From an uncultured Peptococcaceae bacterium (GTDB taxonomy: Bacteria; Bacillota; Peptococcia; Peptococcales; Peptococcaceae), in the NCBI GenBank assembly GCA_902462325.1, contig CABQBF010000163.1, positions 1 to 5,546 of the forward strand: 5,546 nucleotides of DNA. The letters run 5' to 3'. Made by a program: the position numbers and the translations under genes. Below, in pieces: positions 5,190 to 5,546 of the stretch. Positions within the stretch are counted from its first letter, which is position 1. Every line of letters starts with the position of its first letter. The notes under the pieces are model-generated. The model did no database searches. It was given only the letters and a program-made list of their open reading frames with translations, and had not been told where the DNA came from.

Positions 5190-5224
5190 TCAATTACAAG
5201 ATAGTCAATATCAATCAAATCAAT
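5190..5224 (+). repeat. Four short TCAAT direct repeats in an AT-rich tract before repA
   Basis: TCAAT occurs at 5190-5194, 5205-5209, 5211-5215 and 5220-5224, inside an AT-rich tract (about 5161-5228) directly upstream of the repA SD. Spacing is 15, 6 and 9 nt. Such tracts can serve as initiator-binding or easily melted DNA, or simply as the AT-rich 5' untranslated region. The repeats are short and could be chance in AT-rich DNA. Confidence 0.35.
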
Positions 5225-5252
5225 CAGATGGATTGGTGGAAAGGATCACAGT

Positions 5253-5546
5253 ATGCAGAATGAAAATTTTATGTCCTACAAAACAGACACGGAGATACCA
5301 GCCTATCTCCCGCTTCCCCGGTTTTTGGTTTCACTGGATTTATCTAACGACGCAAAGCTACTGTATACCCTGCTATTTGACCGGGCGGGTATTTCCAAAG
5401 AAAACGGCTACATAGAAGCGGATGGAACAATACGCCTCTACTTTACTCTGGAGGAAGCGAAGAAAAAACTTCACAGGAGCCGCCAAGTAGCAACCCGCGC
5501 TTTTCAAGAGCTGGAGCGGTTCGGCTTAATCGTGCGCCGCAAGCAG
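5253..5546 (+). CDS. repA: Replication initiator protein A (RepA_N type), 3' end beyond window
   Basis: The first 98 codons of a gene open at the right edge. The N-terminus MQNENFMSYKTDTEIPAYLP and LPRFLVSLDLSNDAKLLYTL (21-40) match the RepA_N replication initiators of Firmicutes plasmids and Tn1549-like conjugative elements, which open the origin and recruit the host replication machinery. A winged-helix fold is visible: helix SNDAKLLYTLLFDRAGIS (31-48), strand IRLYFTLEEAKKKL (60-73), then the recognition helix SRQVATRAFQELERFGLIV (76-94). The ATG at 5253 has an SD (GGAAAGGA) about 7 nt upstream and begins exactly where family members do; an overlapping frame from 5233 is a shadow. The preceding repeats may be its binding sites or its leader, although in RepA_N plasmids the origin is usually thought to lie inside the rep gene. 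In an ICE this protein may allow the excised circle to replicate. Full proteins are about 250-350 residues. Confidence 0.92.
   Translation, partial: MQNENFMSYKTDTEIPAYLPLPRFLVSLDLSNDAKLLYTLLFDRAGISKENGYIEADGTIRLYFTLEEAKKKLHRSRQVATRAFQELERFGLIVRRKQ

Noticed and set aside
5164..5190. Possible repA promoter around TTAGAC and AACAAT
   Set aside because: Both hexamers match poorly, and AT-rich DNA yields such matches by chance.
5233..5415. Open frame of 60 codons starting at 5233
   Set aside because: It overlaps repA in another frame; the repA frame has the SD and the family N-terminus.

Overview
The window looks like Clostridia of the Lachnospiraceae/Oscillospiraceae type. Shine-Dalgarno (SD) sites are strong (GGAGG), base composition looks moderate, gene families are typical of gut Firmicutes, and the right end carries a module known from Tn1549-like integrative and conjugative elements (ICEs). 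This placement is inferred from gene content, not from a database match. No tRNA, rRNA, CRISPR array, insertion sequence or integrase is visible.

Left part (2-3803), all on the + strand: a MATE-family efflux pump cut by the window edge, a small flavodoxin, a small cupin, a carboxymuconolactone decarboxylase-like protein and an iron-type, NADPH-preferring alcohol dehydrogenase. Gaps are 11-90 nt, each complete gene has its own SD, and no terminator lies between them, so they probably form one operon. Redox, aldehyde-reducing and export functions together suggest a detoxification or electrophile-stress cassette. The substrate cannot be read from the sequence.

Middle (3804-4400): a possible promoter, then an OmpR/PhoB-type winged-helix regulator that has no receiver domain. 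Its 5' end is odd: the well-placed SD and ATG give only three codons before a stop, and the long reading frame continues in the -1 frame. This is a one-base deletion, a sequence error, or (less likely) recoding at a GGGAAAT heptamer. A perfect 11-bp hairpin follows the gene as a probable terminator and marks the limit of the cargo-like region.

Right part (4400-5546): a cysteine-rich VLP protein with an ambiguous start, a 24-codon ORF with a strong SD overlapping its end, about 330 nt of non-coding DNA full of direct and inverted repeats, and the first 98 codons of a RepA_N-type replication initiator that runs off the window. The cysteine-rich protein plus RepA pair is characteristic of Tn1549-like ICEs, so the left cluster may be ICE cargo or flanking chromosome. 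The window does not decide which.
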